Below are positions 53,135 through 61,094 of a stretch of 61,094 nucleotides of DNA, piece after piece; the stretch's first letter is position 1; each line of letters starts with the position of its first letter. The stretch comes from Herbiconiux sp. (lineage in GTDB: Bacteria > Actinomycetota > Actinomycetes > Actinomycetales > Microbacteriaceae): positions 1 through 61,094 of the forward strand of contig NZ_JAHFUW010000023.1 in the NCBI RefSeq assembly GCF_023264855.1, written 5' to 3'. The notes beneath the pieces are model-generated. The model searched no databases and was not told the DNA's origin. It was given only the letters and a program-made list of their open reading frames with translations. Position numbers and translations under genes: made by a program.

Positions 53135-53262
53135 ATGAATGACGCCCTGACCGGTGATGCCCGGCATCCTCAGCCCGTTCCCGTCGACGTGAACGTGAAC
53201 GTGAACGTCACGGACGTGCACGGTCCGTTCGAGCCGGTGTCCGACGCCACCGAGCAGCACCG

Positions 53263-53266
<4 letters not shown>
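53135..53266 (+). CDS. 43-residue peptide with a Val-Asn repeat
   Basis: A short ORF with a good ribosome site (GAAGGAG, 6 nt before the ATG) and a stop overlapping the next start (ATGA), which supports real translation. The sequence is acidic and hydrophilic, with VDVNVNVNVTDV encoded by three exact GTGAAC hexamers at 53189-53206. There is no signal or membrane segment and no known family. It may be a leader, a regulatory peptide or a partner of the membrane protein that follows. Confidence 0.6.
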
Positions 53267-53682
<416 letters not shown>

Positions 53683-53764
53683 TGGTGCCCGGCAGGCCGC
53701 CCCGTCGCGCTGCAGAATACGATGATCGATGGCGGGTGCGGCTCTCCCGCGGGAGGGATGGCGC

Positions 53765-54223
53765 ATGTTCGGCAGCGAGGTGCGCGTGGGGCGCACCGTT
53801 CTCGTGGTGCTGGAGCCCGGCGACGACGTGATCGGGGAGCTCGCCGCCGCCTGCCTCCGGTTCGGGATCGACGGCGCCTACATCCCCGTCTTCCTCGGGG
53901 CCTTCAGCGAGATCTCGCTGATCGGGGCCGAGCATCCGCCGGCCGACGAGGATGCGCCGATGCCGTCATCCGTTCTCGTGCGCAACTGCGAGGGACTCGG
54001 CTCGGGAACCGTCACGAGGGGCGCTGACGGCCCACAGGTGCACCTGCACGCCTCCGTGGGCGCGAAGGGCGACTCCGCCCGCGCCTCGGCCGGTCACGTG
54101 CTCGGCGGAACGGTGCAGTACCCCACCGAACTGGTGCTGACCGAGATCCTCTCCCCCGTGCTCGATCGAGTGGCGAATCCACGCGCGCACGGCCTCGCCA
54201 CCCTGAGCTTCGACCCGAGCTGA
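53765..54223 (+). CDS. PCC/DUF296 domain protein
   Basis: 152 aa from ATG 53765, with GGAGGG 7 nt upstream; ATG 53729 is an unlikely extension. The PPC/DUF296 fold is recognisable in VLVVLEPGDDVIGELAAACLRFGIDGAYIPVFLGAFSEISL, HLHASVG and GHVLGGTVQYPTELVLTEI. Bacterial members form trimers of uncertain function, some suspected of binding DNA or a small ligand. It is convergent with the creatininase gene. Confidence 0.85.
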   Translation: MFGSEVRVGRTVLVVLEPGDDVIGELAAACLRFGIDGAYIPVFLGAFSEISLIGAEHPPADEDAPMPSSVLVRNCEGLGSGTVTRGADGPQVHLHASVGAKGDSARASAGHVLGGTVQYPTELVLTEILSPVLDRVANPRAHGLATLSFDPS

Positions 54224-54233
54224 CGCGGCGCCG

Positions 54234-54977
54234 CTACTCCCGCGCGCCCGAGCCGAGGTGCGCGTCGATCTCCTCGATCGAGCGCTGCACCACGAACGAG
54301 ACGATCGCCTCGCCCTTCTGGGCGGTCGAGAGGCGCGGGTCGCCGAACACGCCCGACTCGGACAGGGTGTCGAAGCGGATCGGCCGGGTTCCGAAATCGG
54401 CGGGCATCTCGGGATACTCGGCCACGTAGCGATCCGGATGCACCAGCTCGGGCTCCAGGGCCAACACCATCGAGGTCTCCAGCTCGTCGGCGTGGCAGAG
54501 CCCGGGTGCGGCCCACGGCGACTCCTTCACGGCGTCGCCGACCTCCACGAGGCCGGGGTAGTCGAGCACGAGCACGTCGGCGCCGGCGTCGATCAGCTGG
54601 GCGGCCGCGGCGTGCACGGGGGCGCGGTTGCCGTAGTCGCCGTTGACGATCACGAGCGTGGTCACCCCGAACGACCGTGCCGAGGCGGCGATGTCGAGGC
54701 AGATCGCGGTGACCGTCGACGCGGCGAGCGAGATCGTGCCGGGGTAGCCCCCGTTGTCCCAGGTCTGGCCGTAGGGCACGGCCGGCAGCAGCAGTCCGGA
54801 GTAGTGCTCGGCCAGCCGCGCGGCGATGCCGGCGCACTGGATCGTGTCGGTGGAGAGCGGCAGGTGCGGCCCGTGCTGCTCGAGCGCGCCGAAGGGCAGG
54901 AACGCGATGGTGTTGCCGGCTGCGACATGGTCGCGCACGTCGGTCCAGCTGCTTCGCGCGGTGTCGATCATGGCCAT
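54234..54977 (-). CDS. Creatininase-family amidohydrolase
   Basis: 247 aa (ATG 54971 is an alternative start). Metal-binding motifs of the family are clear: PFGALEQHGPHLPLSTD, VNGDYGNR (usually NGHGGN) and CHADELETSMVLAL. Relatives hydrolyse creatinine, formamides of pyrimidines/pteridines, or mycofactocin precursors. It is last in a transporter operon after the XRE-cupin regulator, so an imported cyclic amide is a plausible substrate. The altered NGH motif weakens assignment as true creatininase. Confidence 0.86.
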   Translation of the reverse strand: MAMIDTARSSWTDVRDHVAAGNTIAFLPFGALEQHGPHLPLSTDTIQCAGIAARLAEHYSGLLLPAVPYGQTWDNGGYPGTISLAASTVTAICLDIAASARSFGVTTLVIVNGDYGNRAPVHAAAAQLIDAGADVLVLDYPGLVEVGDAVKESPWAAPGLCHADELETSMVLALEPELVHPDRYVAEYPEMPADFGTRPIRFDTLSESGVFGDPRLSTAQKGEAIVSFVVQRSIEEIDAHLGSGARE

Positions 54978-55044
54978 CCGCCCACGATAGCCGCGGATGC
55001 CGGGCGGCTCGGTCGGAGAATCCGGCTCAGTGGGAGATTCCGGC

Positions 55045-55806
55045 TCAGTCGGAGAACTGGTGGCCGTCGGCTCCGAAGTGCATCGTCACCGAGCCGCCGC
55101 CCTGGTCGCTCAAGCGCTTGGCGATGTCCCGAGGATGCGCGAAGCCGTGCCGACCGACGACACTCCAGATCGAGACGCAGTCGACCTCGTAGGGGTTGTG
55201 GATGCGGTGCGGCACCGCGGCGTCGAAGGTGAGGCTGTCGCCCTCCTGCACGGTGTCGCGGTCGAAGCCGACCTGGATGTCCATCTGCCCGCTCACCACG
55301 TGCATGTATTCCAGGCCCGTGTGCCGCATCATGTTGTCGGCCGGGCTGGACTCGCTGCCGGGTGAATAGGTGACCCGCACGAACTCGACCAGCGGGTCGT
55401 CGCCCGGCGTCAGCCGCTCCCAGCGCACACCGCCGATCCGGATGTCGGGTGAGCTGGCCGCGCGCTGCAGACCGGGGATCCCGGCGCCCGTGAGTCGCTC
55501 GGGCGCCGGGATGCGGCCCGCCGCCGCCGTGGCGGTGTCCGCCGGGCCTCCGGTGTCGGTACCGAGCAGCGCATCGAAGGACAGGCCGAGGGCGGAGACG
55601 ATCGTCCAGAGCGTGCCCATCGACGGCATGGCCCGCCCCAGCTCCACCTGGGAGAGGAAACTCGCCGAGACGCCCACGCGGCTGCCGAACTCGCGCAGCG
55701 ACATCCCCTCCGCCTGCCGCGCCTCCCGGATGCGCTCGCCCACACCGGTCGTGGCCTCCCGGCGCACGGCCGAGGTCTCCTCCTCCGGCGGTGGGCTGCT
55801 CGGCAT
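55045..55806 (-). CDS. XRE-family regulator with C-terminal cupin domain
   Basis: 253 aa from ATG 55806, with GAGGAG upstream. The helix-turn-helix covers residues 20-78 (IREARQAEGMSLREFGSRVGVSASFLSQVELGRAMPS). The cupin covers about 160-250 (GLEYMHVVSGQMDIQVGF, GDSLTFDAAVPHRIHNP). Such proteins typically sense a catabolite and regulate the operon they are in. It lies 69 bp after the fused ABC gene and 67 bp before the creatininase gene. Confidence 0.9.
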   Translation of the reverse strand: MPSSPPPEEETSAVRREATTGVGERIREARQAEGMSLREFGSRVGVSASFLSQVELGRAMPSMGTLWTIVSALGLSFDALLGTDTGGPADTATAAAGRIPAPERLTGAGIPGLQRAASSPDIRIGGVRWERLTPGDDPLVEFVRVTYSPGSESSPADNMMRHTGLEYMHVVSGQMDIQVGFDRDTVQEGDSLTFDAAVPHRIHNPYEVDCVSIWSVVGRHGFAHPRDIAKRLSDQGGGSVTMHFGADGHQFSD

Positions 55807-55875
55807 AGGTCGCTCCTCGATGATCCTTCCCCAGGTTAGACCGTGGCGCGCCCGGCGGCTCCTGGGTGCGCGCAT

Positions 55876-58380
55876 CTATCCGGGGATCGACCGCCGGCGG
55901 CGCAGTCGCACCGCCATCGGCAGCACCGCGGCCACCAGCACGAACAGGCCCTGCAGCCAGTACTGCCACGACAGGTTCACCCCGAGGAACGGCAGCGCGC
56001 TCGTGATCGTCTGCAGCAGCAACGCCGCCGCTCCGACCGCGAGAGCCGAGCCCGAACCGCCGAAGATGCTGACGCCCGCGATCACGATGGCGGTGACCGA
56101 GGTGAGGGTGAAGGCCTGCGCCGCCCCCGCATCCCCGATGCCCGTCTTCGTGAACAGCACGATGCCCGCGATCGAGGCGAGCACACCGGATGCCACGGTG
56201 GCGGTGAGCCGCATCCGGTTCACGTCCACGCCCATCCGGTTCGCCTTGACCGCATCCGATCCCGCCGCCCGGAAACCACGCCCGAGCCCGGTGTTGTTCA
56301 GCCCCAGCCACAGCAGCACCGCGACGGCCACAGCGACGACGAGCACCAGTGGCACGCCCGCGATGGCCGTGCCGAGCGCGGTCATGAGGTCGGCGCTGGC
56401 CTGGCCGCCCGGCTGGGGACGCAGCAGCTGCGCTCCACCGAGCACCGCGATGGAGGAGACCAGCGTGGCGATGACCGGCGGCATGCCGAGCCGGGTGACG
56501 AGCAGCCCGTTCACCACGCCCACCACCGCTCCCGCGGCGATCGCCACCACGAAGCCGAGCAGCAGGAAGCCGGGACCGGCCTCGCCGAAGAACGACACGA
56601 TCACCGCCGACAGCGCCACCACGGAGCCGATCGACAGGTCGATCCCACCCGTGATCACGACCGCGAGCTGCGCCAGGCCGACGAGGATGAGGATGGCCGC
56701 CGAGGCGAACAGCTGCCCCAGGCTGAGTGAGCTGAGGAACGACGGCGCGATACCGGCGGTCACGAGCGCGAGCAGCACCGTGATGACGACCAGCGACACC
56801 GTCTGCACCTCGCCGCGCTGGTACAGCGGCAGCCCTTTCTTCGACGTGAGGTCTGCCGCATCGGCGTCGTCGTTGAGCGAGGTCTCGGTGGCGAGGACGG
56901 CGGCGCGGGTGATCTCGCGCTCGGTGAGGCGGTCGCCCTCCAGCTCGGCCTGCACCCGTCCGCGGGAGAACACCACGACCCGGTCGCAGAGTCCTTCGAG
57001 CTCCACCGCATCGGTCGAGAGGATGACGACGGCCACCCCGTCGTCGGCCATCGCCCGCAGGAAGGCGTAGATCTCCACGCGGGCGCCGGCATCCACCCCC
57101 TGGGTCGGGTCTTCGACCAGAAGCACGGCGGGGCTGCCGAGCCGGGCCCGAGCCAGCAGCACCTTCTGCTGACTGCCGCCGGAGAGCGAGGTGATGGGCG
57201 TCTCGATGGTGGGTGTCTTCACCGCGAGACCGCCGATCGCCTCGTGCACGAGCCGGTTCTCGGTACGCGGCGAGACCACACCGGCGGGCATCGCCTGGGC
57301 GAGATTCGGCGCGATCACGTTCTCACGCACGCTCAGCTGGCCGAACATGGCCTCGCCGAGACGGTCGCCCGGCAGCCAGACGATGCCGGCCGCGGTCGCG
57401 CGCTTGGTGTTCAGCCCGCGCAGCTCACGGCCGTTCAGCCGCAGCTCACCCGACCCGCGCACGGCCCCGGCGAGCGCCTTCATGAACTCGCGCTGACCGT
57501 TGCCCTCGACGCCGGCGAGGCCGACGATCTCCCCGCCCCGCGCCGAGAAGGCGACGTCGCGGAAGGCCCGCCCGGTGAAGCCGGACGTGCTGAGCACGTC
57601 GGCGGCGTCGCCCGCGACCGCTTTGGCGGGGAAGGTGGTCTCGAGCGAGCGGCCCACGATCAGCTCGACGATCTCGTCGGCCGTGTACGAGGCCACGTCG
57701 CCGCGCCCCACCGCCTTGCCGTCGCGCAGCACCGTCATGCGGTCGGCGATCTCCATCACCTCGGGGATGCGGTGCGTGATGTACACGACGCCCGCCCCCT
57801 TGGCGAGCAGCTCGTGCACCTGCGCGAAGAGCCAGGCCGTCTCATCCGCCCCGAGCGCCTCGGTGGGCTCGTCGAGCACGAGCACGGAGGGTTCGGATGC
57901 CAGGGCCGCGGCGATCTCCACCAGGTGCGCCTCGCGCTGCGAGATCGCCGACACCCGGCGGCGCACGTCGATTTCGAGTCCGAGACGGGCGAACAGCTCC
58001 GCCGTCCAGGCGGTCGCCGTGCGCCGGGACGGGCGCACCGACTCCGGCAGCAGCAACAGCATGGCGTCGACGACGGTGAGCGAAGGCGCGAGCGCCGGGG
58101 TCTGGTACACGATCGCCAGACCGCGCTCGCGCGCCTCGCGCGGCACCATCCGCGAGCGAGTGACCCCGCCGAGGTCGATCGTCCCCGTATCGGGCACGAC
58201 CGACCCGGCGGCGATTCCCACGAGTGTCGACTTGCCGGCGCCGTTCTCGCCGAGCACGGCGTGCACCTCGCCCGGAAGCACGGTGAGGCTGACATCGTCG
58301 AGCGCACGCACTCCCGGGTACTGCTTGCCGATTCCCGCGAGCGTGAGCAGCGGGGCGGGCGGGGTCACTGTCTCGTTCAT
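55876..58380 (-). CDS. Fused ABC importer protein: two ATPase domains plus permease domain
   Basis: 834 aa from ATG 58380, which overlaps the binding-protein stop by ATGA. NBD1 (about 10-240): GENGAGKST, LVLDEPTEALG, with a degenerate signature. NBD2 (about 255-500): degenerate Walker A (GVEGNGQRE) but good TSLSGGSQQKV and VEDPTQGVDAG. From about 540 an RbsC-like permease follows (VITGGIDLSIGSVVALSAVIVSF, IAGVSIFGGSGSALAVGAAALLL). RbsA and RbsC functions are thus one polypeptide, the frame being open throughout the junction. A separate 363-aa permease in the same operon probably completes a heterodimeric channel. Confidence 0.9.
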   Translation of the reverse strand: MNETVTPPAPLLTLAGIGKQYPGVRALDDVSLTVLPGEVHAVLGENGAGKSTLVGIAAGSVVPDTGTIDLGGVTRSRMVPREARERGLAIVYQTPALAPSLTVVDAMLLLLPESVRPSRRTATAWTAELFARLGLEIDVRRRVSAISQREAHLVEIAAALASEPSVLVLDEPTEALGADETAWLFAQVHELLAKGAGVVYITHRIPEVMEIADRMTVLRDGKAVGRGDVASYTADEIVELIVGRSLETTFPAKAVAGDAADVLSTSGFTGRAFRDVAFSARGGEIVGLAGVEGNGQREFMKALAGAVRGSGELRLNGRELRGLNTKRATAAGIVWLPGDRLGEAMFGQLSVRENVIAPNLAQAMPAGVVSPRTENRLVHEAIGGLAVKTPTIETPITSLSGGSQQKVLLARARLGSPAVLLVEDPTQGVDAGARVEIYAFLRAMADDGVAVVILSTDAVELEGLCDRVVVFSRGRVQAELEGDRLTEREITRAAVLATETSLNDDADAADLTSKKGLPLYQRGEVQTVSLVVITVLLALVTAGIAPSFLSSLSLGQLFASAAILILVGLAQLAVVITGGIDLSIGSVVALSAVIVSFFGEAGPGFLLLGFVVAIAAGAVVGVVNGLLVTRLGMPPVIATLVSSIAVLGGAQLLRPQPGGQASADLMTALGTAIAGVPLVLVVAVAVAVLLWLGLNNTGLGRGFRAAGSDAVKANRMGVDVNRMRLTATVASGVLASIAGIVLFTKTGIGDAGAAQAFTLTSVTAIVIAGVSIFGGSGSALAVGAAALLLQTITSALPFLGVNLSWQYWLQGLFVLVAAVLPMAVRLRRRRSIPG

Positions 58381-59564
58381 CAGTTCGCGAAGGTCTTCTC
58401 TACTTCGGCCGCGGTCAGCAGCGATGAGGGCGAGCCGTCGGCGGGGGCGCCCTCGGAGCACACCTCGCTCGGCGTCTTCGCACCCTCGGTGGATCCGGTC
58501 GAGTCCTCGGAGAGCGACAGGTCGTAGATCGAGGGCTCGGTGTCGGACGTGCCGGCGATCGAGGCGATCGCTTTGCGCAGAGCGACCCGGCCCACCCAGG
58601 TGCGCGAGGACACGGTGGCGAGCTCGTACGACGGGTTCGTCGCCTTCAGCGCGTCGAAGCCGCAGCTGAGGCTGTTCTGGTCGGTGGTGGCGATGGCCGG
58701 CAGCGAGATGCCGGCGGCCTGGTAGGCCCGGATCACGCCATCGGTGGATGCGCCGTAGTCGGAGATGACCGCGTCGATCTTCGGGTACTGCGAAAGCAGT
58801 CCGCTCATGGCCTGCTGAGCCTGAGCCGGGTCCCAGTTGGTGGTGACGGGTTCGTCGGTGAGAAGGGTGATCTGCGGGTTCTCCGCGAAGACGGCTTTGA
58901 TTCCCTCGAGCTCCTGCGACGACACGGCGCTGCCCGCCGGGCCGCCGAGGAAGGCCACGTTGCCGCCGGCGTCGCCGAGGCGGTCGACCGTCCACTGCGC
59001 CCAGCTGCGTCCACTGAACTCGGGTGACCAGTCGGTGTAGTCGAGGTAGTCGCTGCCGGCGGAACCCTGGGGGTCGGAGGCGAAGGTGACCACGGTGGAG
59101 CCGGACTGCACAGCGCTGCGCAGGGCCGAGAGGTGCGCCTCGCCCGGGCCCGCATCCGGGATGACGAGAACGACGTCGGTTCCCTTGGCCGCCATGCTCG
59201 TGATGGCGGCGGTGGTCGCCTGCAGGTCGCCGCGGCCGGCCGCGAACTCCACGTTCGTGATGGCGGGGCACTTCGCGGCCTCGGCCTCGATCTCGGCGAG
59301 CACGGTCTTCGACCAGGAGTTCGTGCCGAAGCCGTCGACGACGCCGACCGTGATGTCGCCCTCGCTCGGGCAGATCGAGGAGAAGTCGGCGAACTGGTCC
59401 ATCGTGCCGGTCGTGCCGACGGCGATGTCGGCGGCCGAGCCGGTCGACGTGGTGCCGCTGGAGTTGGTCGACGAACATCCTCCGAGCAGCACGGCCAGGG
59501 CCGTGACGGTGAGGGCGCTGCCGACGGCGAGTGCCGTGCGGTGTCGTGGTGCGGTGGTGATCAT
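58380..59564 (-). CDS. ABC transporter substrate-binding lipoprotein
   Basis: 394 aa from ATG 59564 with GAGGAG upstream. The signal ends in lipobox LGGC (about Cys30), followed by a Ser/Thr linker and a type 1 periplasmic-binding fold (ITVGVVDGFGTNSWSKTVLAEIEAEAAKC, DVVLVIPDAGPGEAHLSALRSAV, AVISDYGASTDGVIRAYQAAG). It delivers substrate to the permease encoded just before it and the fused ATPase-permease after it. The ligand cannot be read from sequence; operon neighbours point to a cyclic nitrogen compound. Confidence 0.87.
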   Translation of the reverse strand: MITTAPRHRTALAVGSALTVTALAVLLGGCSSTNSSGTTSTGSAADIAVGTTGTMDQFADFSSICPSEGDITVGVVDGFGTNSWSKTVLAEIEAEAAKCPAITNVEFAAGRGDLQATTAAITSMAAKGTDVVLVIPDAGPGEAHLSALRSAVQSGSTVVTFASDPQGSAGSDYLDYTDWSPEFSGRSWAQWTVDRLGDAGGNVAFLGGPAGSAVSSQELEGIKAVFAENPQITLLTDEPVTTNWDPAQAQQAMSGLLSQYPKIDAVISDYGASTDGVIRAYQAAGISLPAIATTDQNSLSCGFDALKATNPSYELATVSSRTWVGRVALRKAIASIAGTSDTEPSIYDLSLSEDSTGSTEGAKTPSEVCSEGAPADGSPSSLLTAAEVEKTFAN

Positions 59565-59566
59565 GA

Positions 59567-60658
59567 TTACTCCTCGTTGAGTGCTGTGGTGGTGCGGGAC
59601 GGTTTTCTGGAGACGAGACCGCGCAGGCGGGCCGTGTTTCCGCCGAGCTTGATCTGCACGACGATGCCGACGGCGATGATGACGGCCTGGATGATGTTCT
59701 GCGCAGCGGTGGTCTGGGTGAAGGTCTGCACGAGCTGCCCGAGCTGCCCGAGGAAGAGCGCGCCGAGCGCTGTGCCGATGACGCTTCCCTTGCCGCCCGT
59801 GAGGGCGGTGCCGCCGAGCACGACCGCTGCGATGGACGGCAGCAGGTACGCGTCGCCCGCCGTGAGGGTGGGCGAACGCAGAAGCCCTGCCAGCAGCACG
59901 CCGCAGGTGGCGGCGAGCAAGGCCGAGAGCGTGTACGCGCCCACGACGTAGCCGGTGGGTGAGAGCCCGATGCTGCGCGCGGCGCGCGGGTTGGCACCGA
60001 CGAGTTCGAACCGGCGTCCCACCCGCACCGCCTTCAGCAGCGCGTGCACCACCAGGACGACGATGGTGGCGATGATGGCCAGCACCGGGATGCCGAGCCA
60101 GCGGGAGAGCGAGAACTGCGAGAGCGAGTCCACGACCTGGCCGCCGTAGCCGCCCGACACCGCCTGCACCGTGCCCACCATCAGCGCGTTGCTGGCGATG
60201 GTGACGACCAGCGGCGGGAGGCCGAACAGGGCGATGACCAGACCGCTGAGCAGGCCGAACAGCGCCGGCACCACGAGGGCCACCACGATGGCGAGCCCGA
60301 TGCCGAGCTGGTCCGGTCCACCGAACTTGGCCACGATGAGCGCGCCGAGCGTGATGGCGCCGGCGACCGACAGATCCAGGCCACCCTGCATGATGACGAG
60401 GGTCTGGCCCACGGCCACCACGGCGGTGAGGGCGGCGAACGGCAGCATCGACGACATGGCGGTGGCCGAGACGCTGCCCGGGGCGATCAGCGGACTGATG
60501 GCGAACAGCACCACCACGGCCACGAGGGCGCGCGCCGCGGGCCACGAGGCCACCCGCGCCCAGGGCGTGACCGGCTTGATGCCCGGGCGGCCCGCCGGAG
60601 GTACGCTCCCTGATCCGCCGCCGGCTGAAGCGGCTCGCCGCTCCGATCCGATCGTCAT
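59567..60658 (-). CDS. ABC transporter permease (RbsC-like)
   Basis: 363 aa. After a Gly/Pro-rich cytosolic N-terminus of about 40 residues come many hydrophobic segments with GQTLVIMQGGLDLSVAGAITLGALIV and VVLGGTALTGGKGSVIGTALGALFLGQLG. Its start overlaps the amidohydrolase stop (ATGA, 60655-60658) and it ends 2 bp before the binding-protein start. It is probably the partner of the permease domain in the fused protein. Confidence 0.9.
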   Translation of the reverse strand: MTIGSERRAASAGGGSGSVPPAGRPGIKPVTPWARVASWPAARALVAVVVLFAISPLIAPGSVSATAMSSMLPFAALTAVVAVGQTLVIMQGGLDLSVAGAITLGALIVAKFGGPDQLGIGLAIVVALVVPALFGLLSGLVIALFGLPPLVVTIASNALMVGTVQAVSGGYGGQVVDSLSQFSLSRWLGIPVLAIIATIVVLVVHALLKAVRVGRRFELVGANPRAARSIGLSPTGYVVGAYTLSALLAATCGVLLAGLLRSPTLTAGDAYLLPSIAAVVLGGTALTGGKGSVIGTALGALFLGQLGQLVQTFTQTTAAQNIIQAVIIAVGIVVQIKLGGNTARLRGLVSRKPSRTTTALNEE

Positions 60659-61094
60659 GCGTGGACCACACCGGGGTGCCAGGCACCGTCGACCGAGGCC
60701 TCCGGCATCTGCGACAGGATGTAGTCGCGGGAGTTCGAGGCCTCGTTCCGCAGTCGCGCCACGTCGACGCCCACGAGGGCTCCGCCGCGCTTCTTCACGA
60801 CGCCATCCACCACCACGTCGGTGACGAGACCCGGATGCGCGTTGTACACGATGCCGCCGAAGGGGTTGTTGAGCGGCGACATGGCCAGCGAGTTGCCGCT
60901 CACCACGATCACGTCGCCCGCCTTGCCCACCTCGAGCGATCCGGTGACCGCGCCGAGGCCGGCCGCGTTCGCACCGTCGAGGGTGGCGAACTGGATGACG
61001 TCGGCGCAGTGCAGGCCGATCCGCTCGATCACGGCGCCGGCGGCCACGAGAGCCTCGTTGTCGGCGGCGCGCTGCAGGCCGATGGCCGTGCGCA
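60655..61094 (-). CDS. Amidohydrolase family protein, C-terminal part only (window edge)
   Basis: The frame is open to the edge and reads RTAIGLQRAADNEALVAAG, then ATLDGANAAGLGAVTGSLEVGKAGDVIVVSG, the C-terminal beta-sandwich of cytosine-deaminase/TrzN/guanine-deaminase-like amidohydrolases. The catalytic domain lies beyond the window. It heads the fused-ABC/creatininase operon by ATGA overlap, so transport and hydrolysis of the same compound are likely linked. Confidence 0.85.
   Translation of the reverse strand, partial: RTAIGLQRAADNEALVAAGAVIERIGLHCADVIQFATLDGANAAGLGAVTGSLEVGKAGDVIVVSGNSLAMSPLNNPFGGIVYNAHPGLVTDVVVDGVVKKRGGALVGVDVARLRNEASNSRDYILSQMPEASVDGAWHPGVVHA

Noticed and set aside
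55876-59997. Single 1373-codon frame covering the fused ABC gene and farther upstream
   Set aside because: The part above 58380 is out of frame with the real binding-protein gene and is Arg/Pro-rich shadow; the true start is the ATG at 58380.

Overview
The window is high-GC DNA with actinobacterial features: GTG starts, GGAGG ribosome sites, many 4-base ATGA overlaps, and maltokinase, DUF5997 and LCP genes. The hexamer GGATGC/GCATCC recurs very often. Together these suggest the family Microbacteriaceae, at family level only and by inference. It reads as chromosome; I see no integrase, transposase, phage gene, CRISPR array or rRNA. One tRNA is present, tRNA-Ser(UGA) at 30047-30133.

Layout. 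(1) 1-23.5 kb is a sugar/polyol utilisation island of several modules, nearly all with their own regulator: an FGGY kinase, two DeoR regulators and a class II aldolase (1-4.2 kb); a TetR/Tat-amidohydrolase pair (4.3-6.6 kb); a ribose/fructose-type ABC importer with a mannose-6-phosphate-isomerase-like protein, LacI-1 and a kinase-HAD fusion (6.7-13.2 kb); a DUF1016 nuclease (13.2-14.2 kb); mannitol 2-dehydrogenase, a small P-loop kinase, a xylulose-reductase-like SDR and LacI-2 (14.3-18.6 kb); and an oxidoreductase, DhnA-type aldolase, PfkB kinase and LacI-3 (18.9-23.5 kb). The core GACAACGTTGTC occurs upstream of both the kinase-HAD gene and the PfkB/aldolase pair, so these modules may be co-regulated. 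The mannitol module has its own TGACACCGGTGTCA-type sites.

(2) 23.7-40.7 kb is mostly housekeeping: an alpha/beta hydrolase, two tandem LCP cell-wall proteins, an ArsR/SRPBCC pair, an orphan histidine kinase, tRNA-Ser, a HAD phosphatase, serS, a diacylglycerol-kinase-like protein, a LysR-like sensor without HTH facing DUF5997, maltokinase, argG, pheA and pgm.

(3) 40.7-53 kb is a purine uptake and deamination locus: adenosine deaminase, a secreted unknown, a BMP-type nucleoside ABC importer, adenine deaminase, a GntR/UTRA regulator, an acyl-CoA-dehydrogenase-like flavoprotein, and across the strand a guanine/cytidine-type deaminase and an amidohydrolase.

(4) 53-61 kb holds a micro-operon (43-aa peptide plus membrane protein), a PCC/DUF296 protein, and a second catabolic operon: amidohydrolase (cut by the edge), permease, lipoprotein binding protein, an 834-aa ABC protein fusing two ATPase domains and a permease, an XRE-cupin regulator and a creatininase-family hydrolase.

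The most unusual signal is a set of 50-100 bp intergenic palindromes. Three sequence families each occur twice (17.4/22.1 kb; 18.6/24.5 kb; 28.2/33.4 kb) and several singletons share the architecture. One copy has become the C-terminus of the PfkB kinase. Other notable points are a perfect 31-bp palindrome inside the DUF1016 gene, the kinase-phosphatase fusion, and low-complexity insertions in the sensor domains of two regulators.
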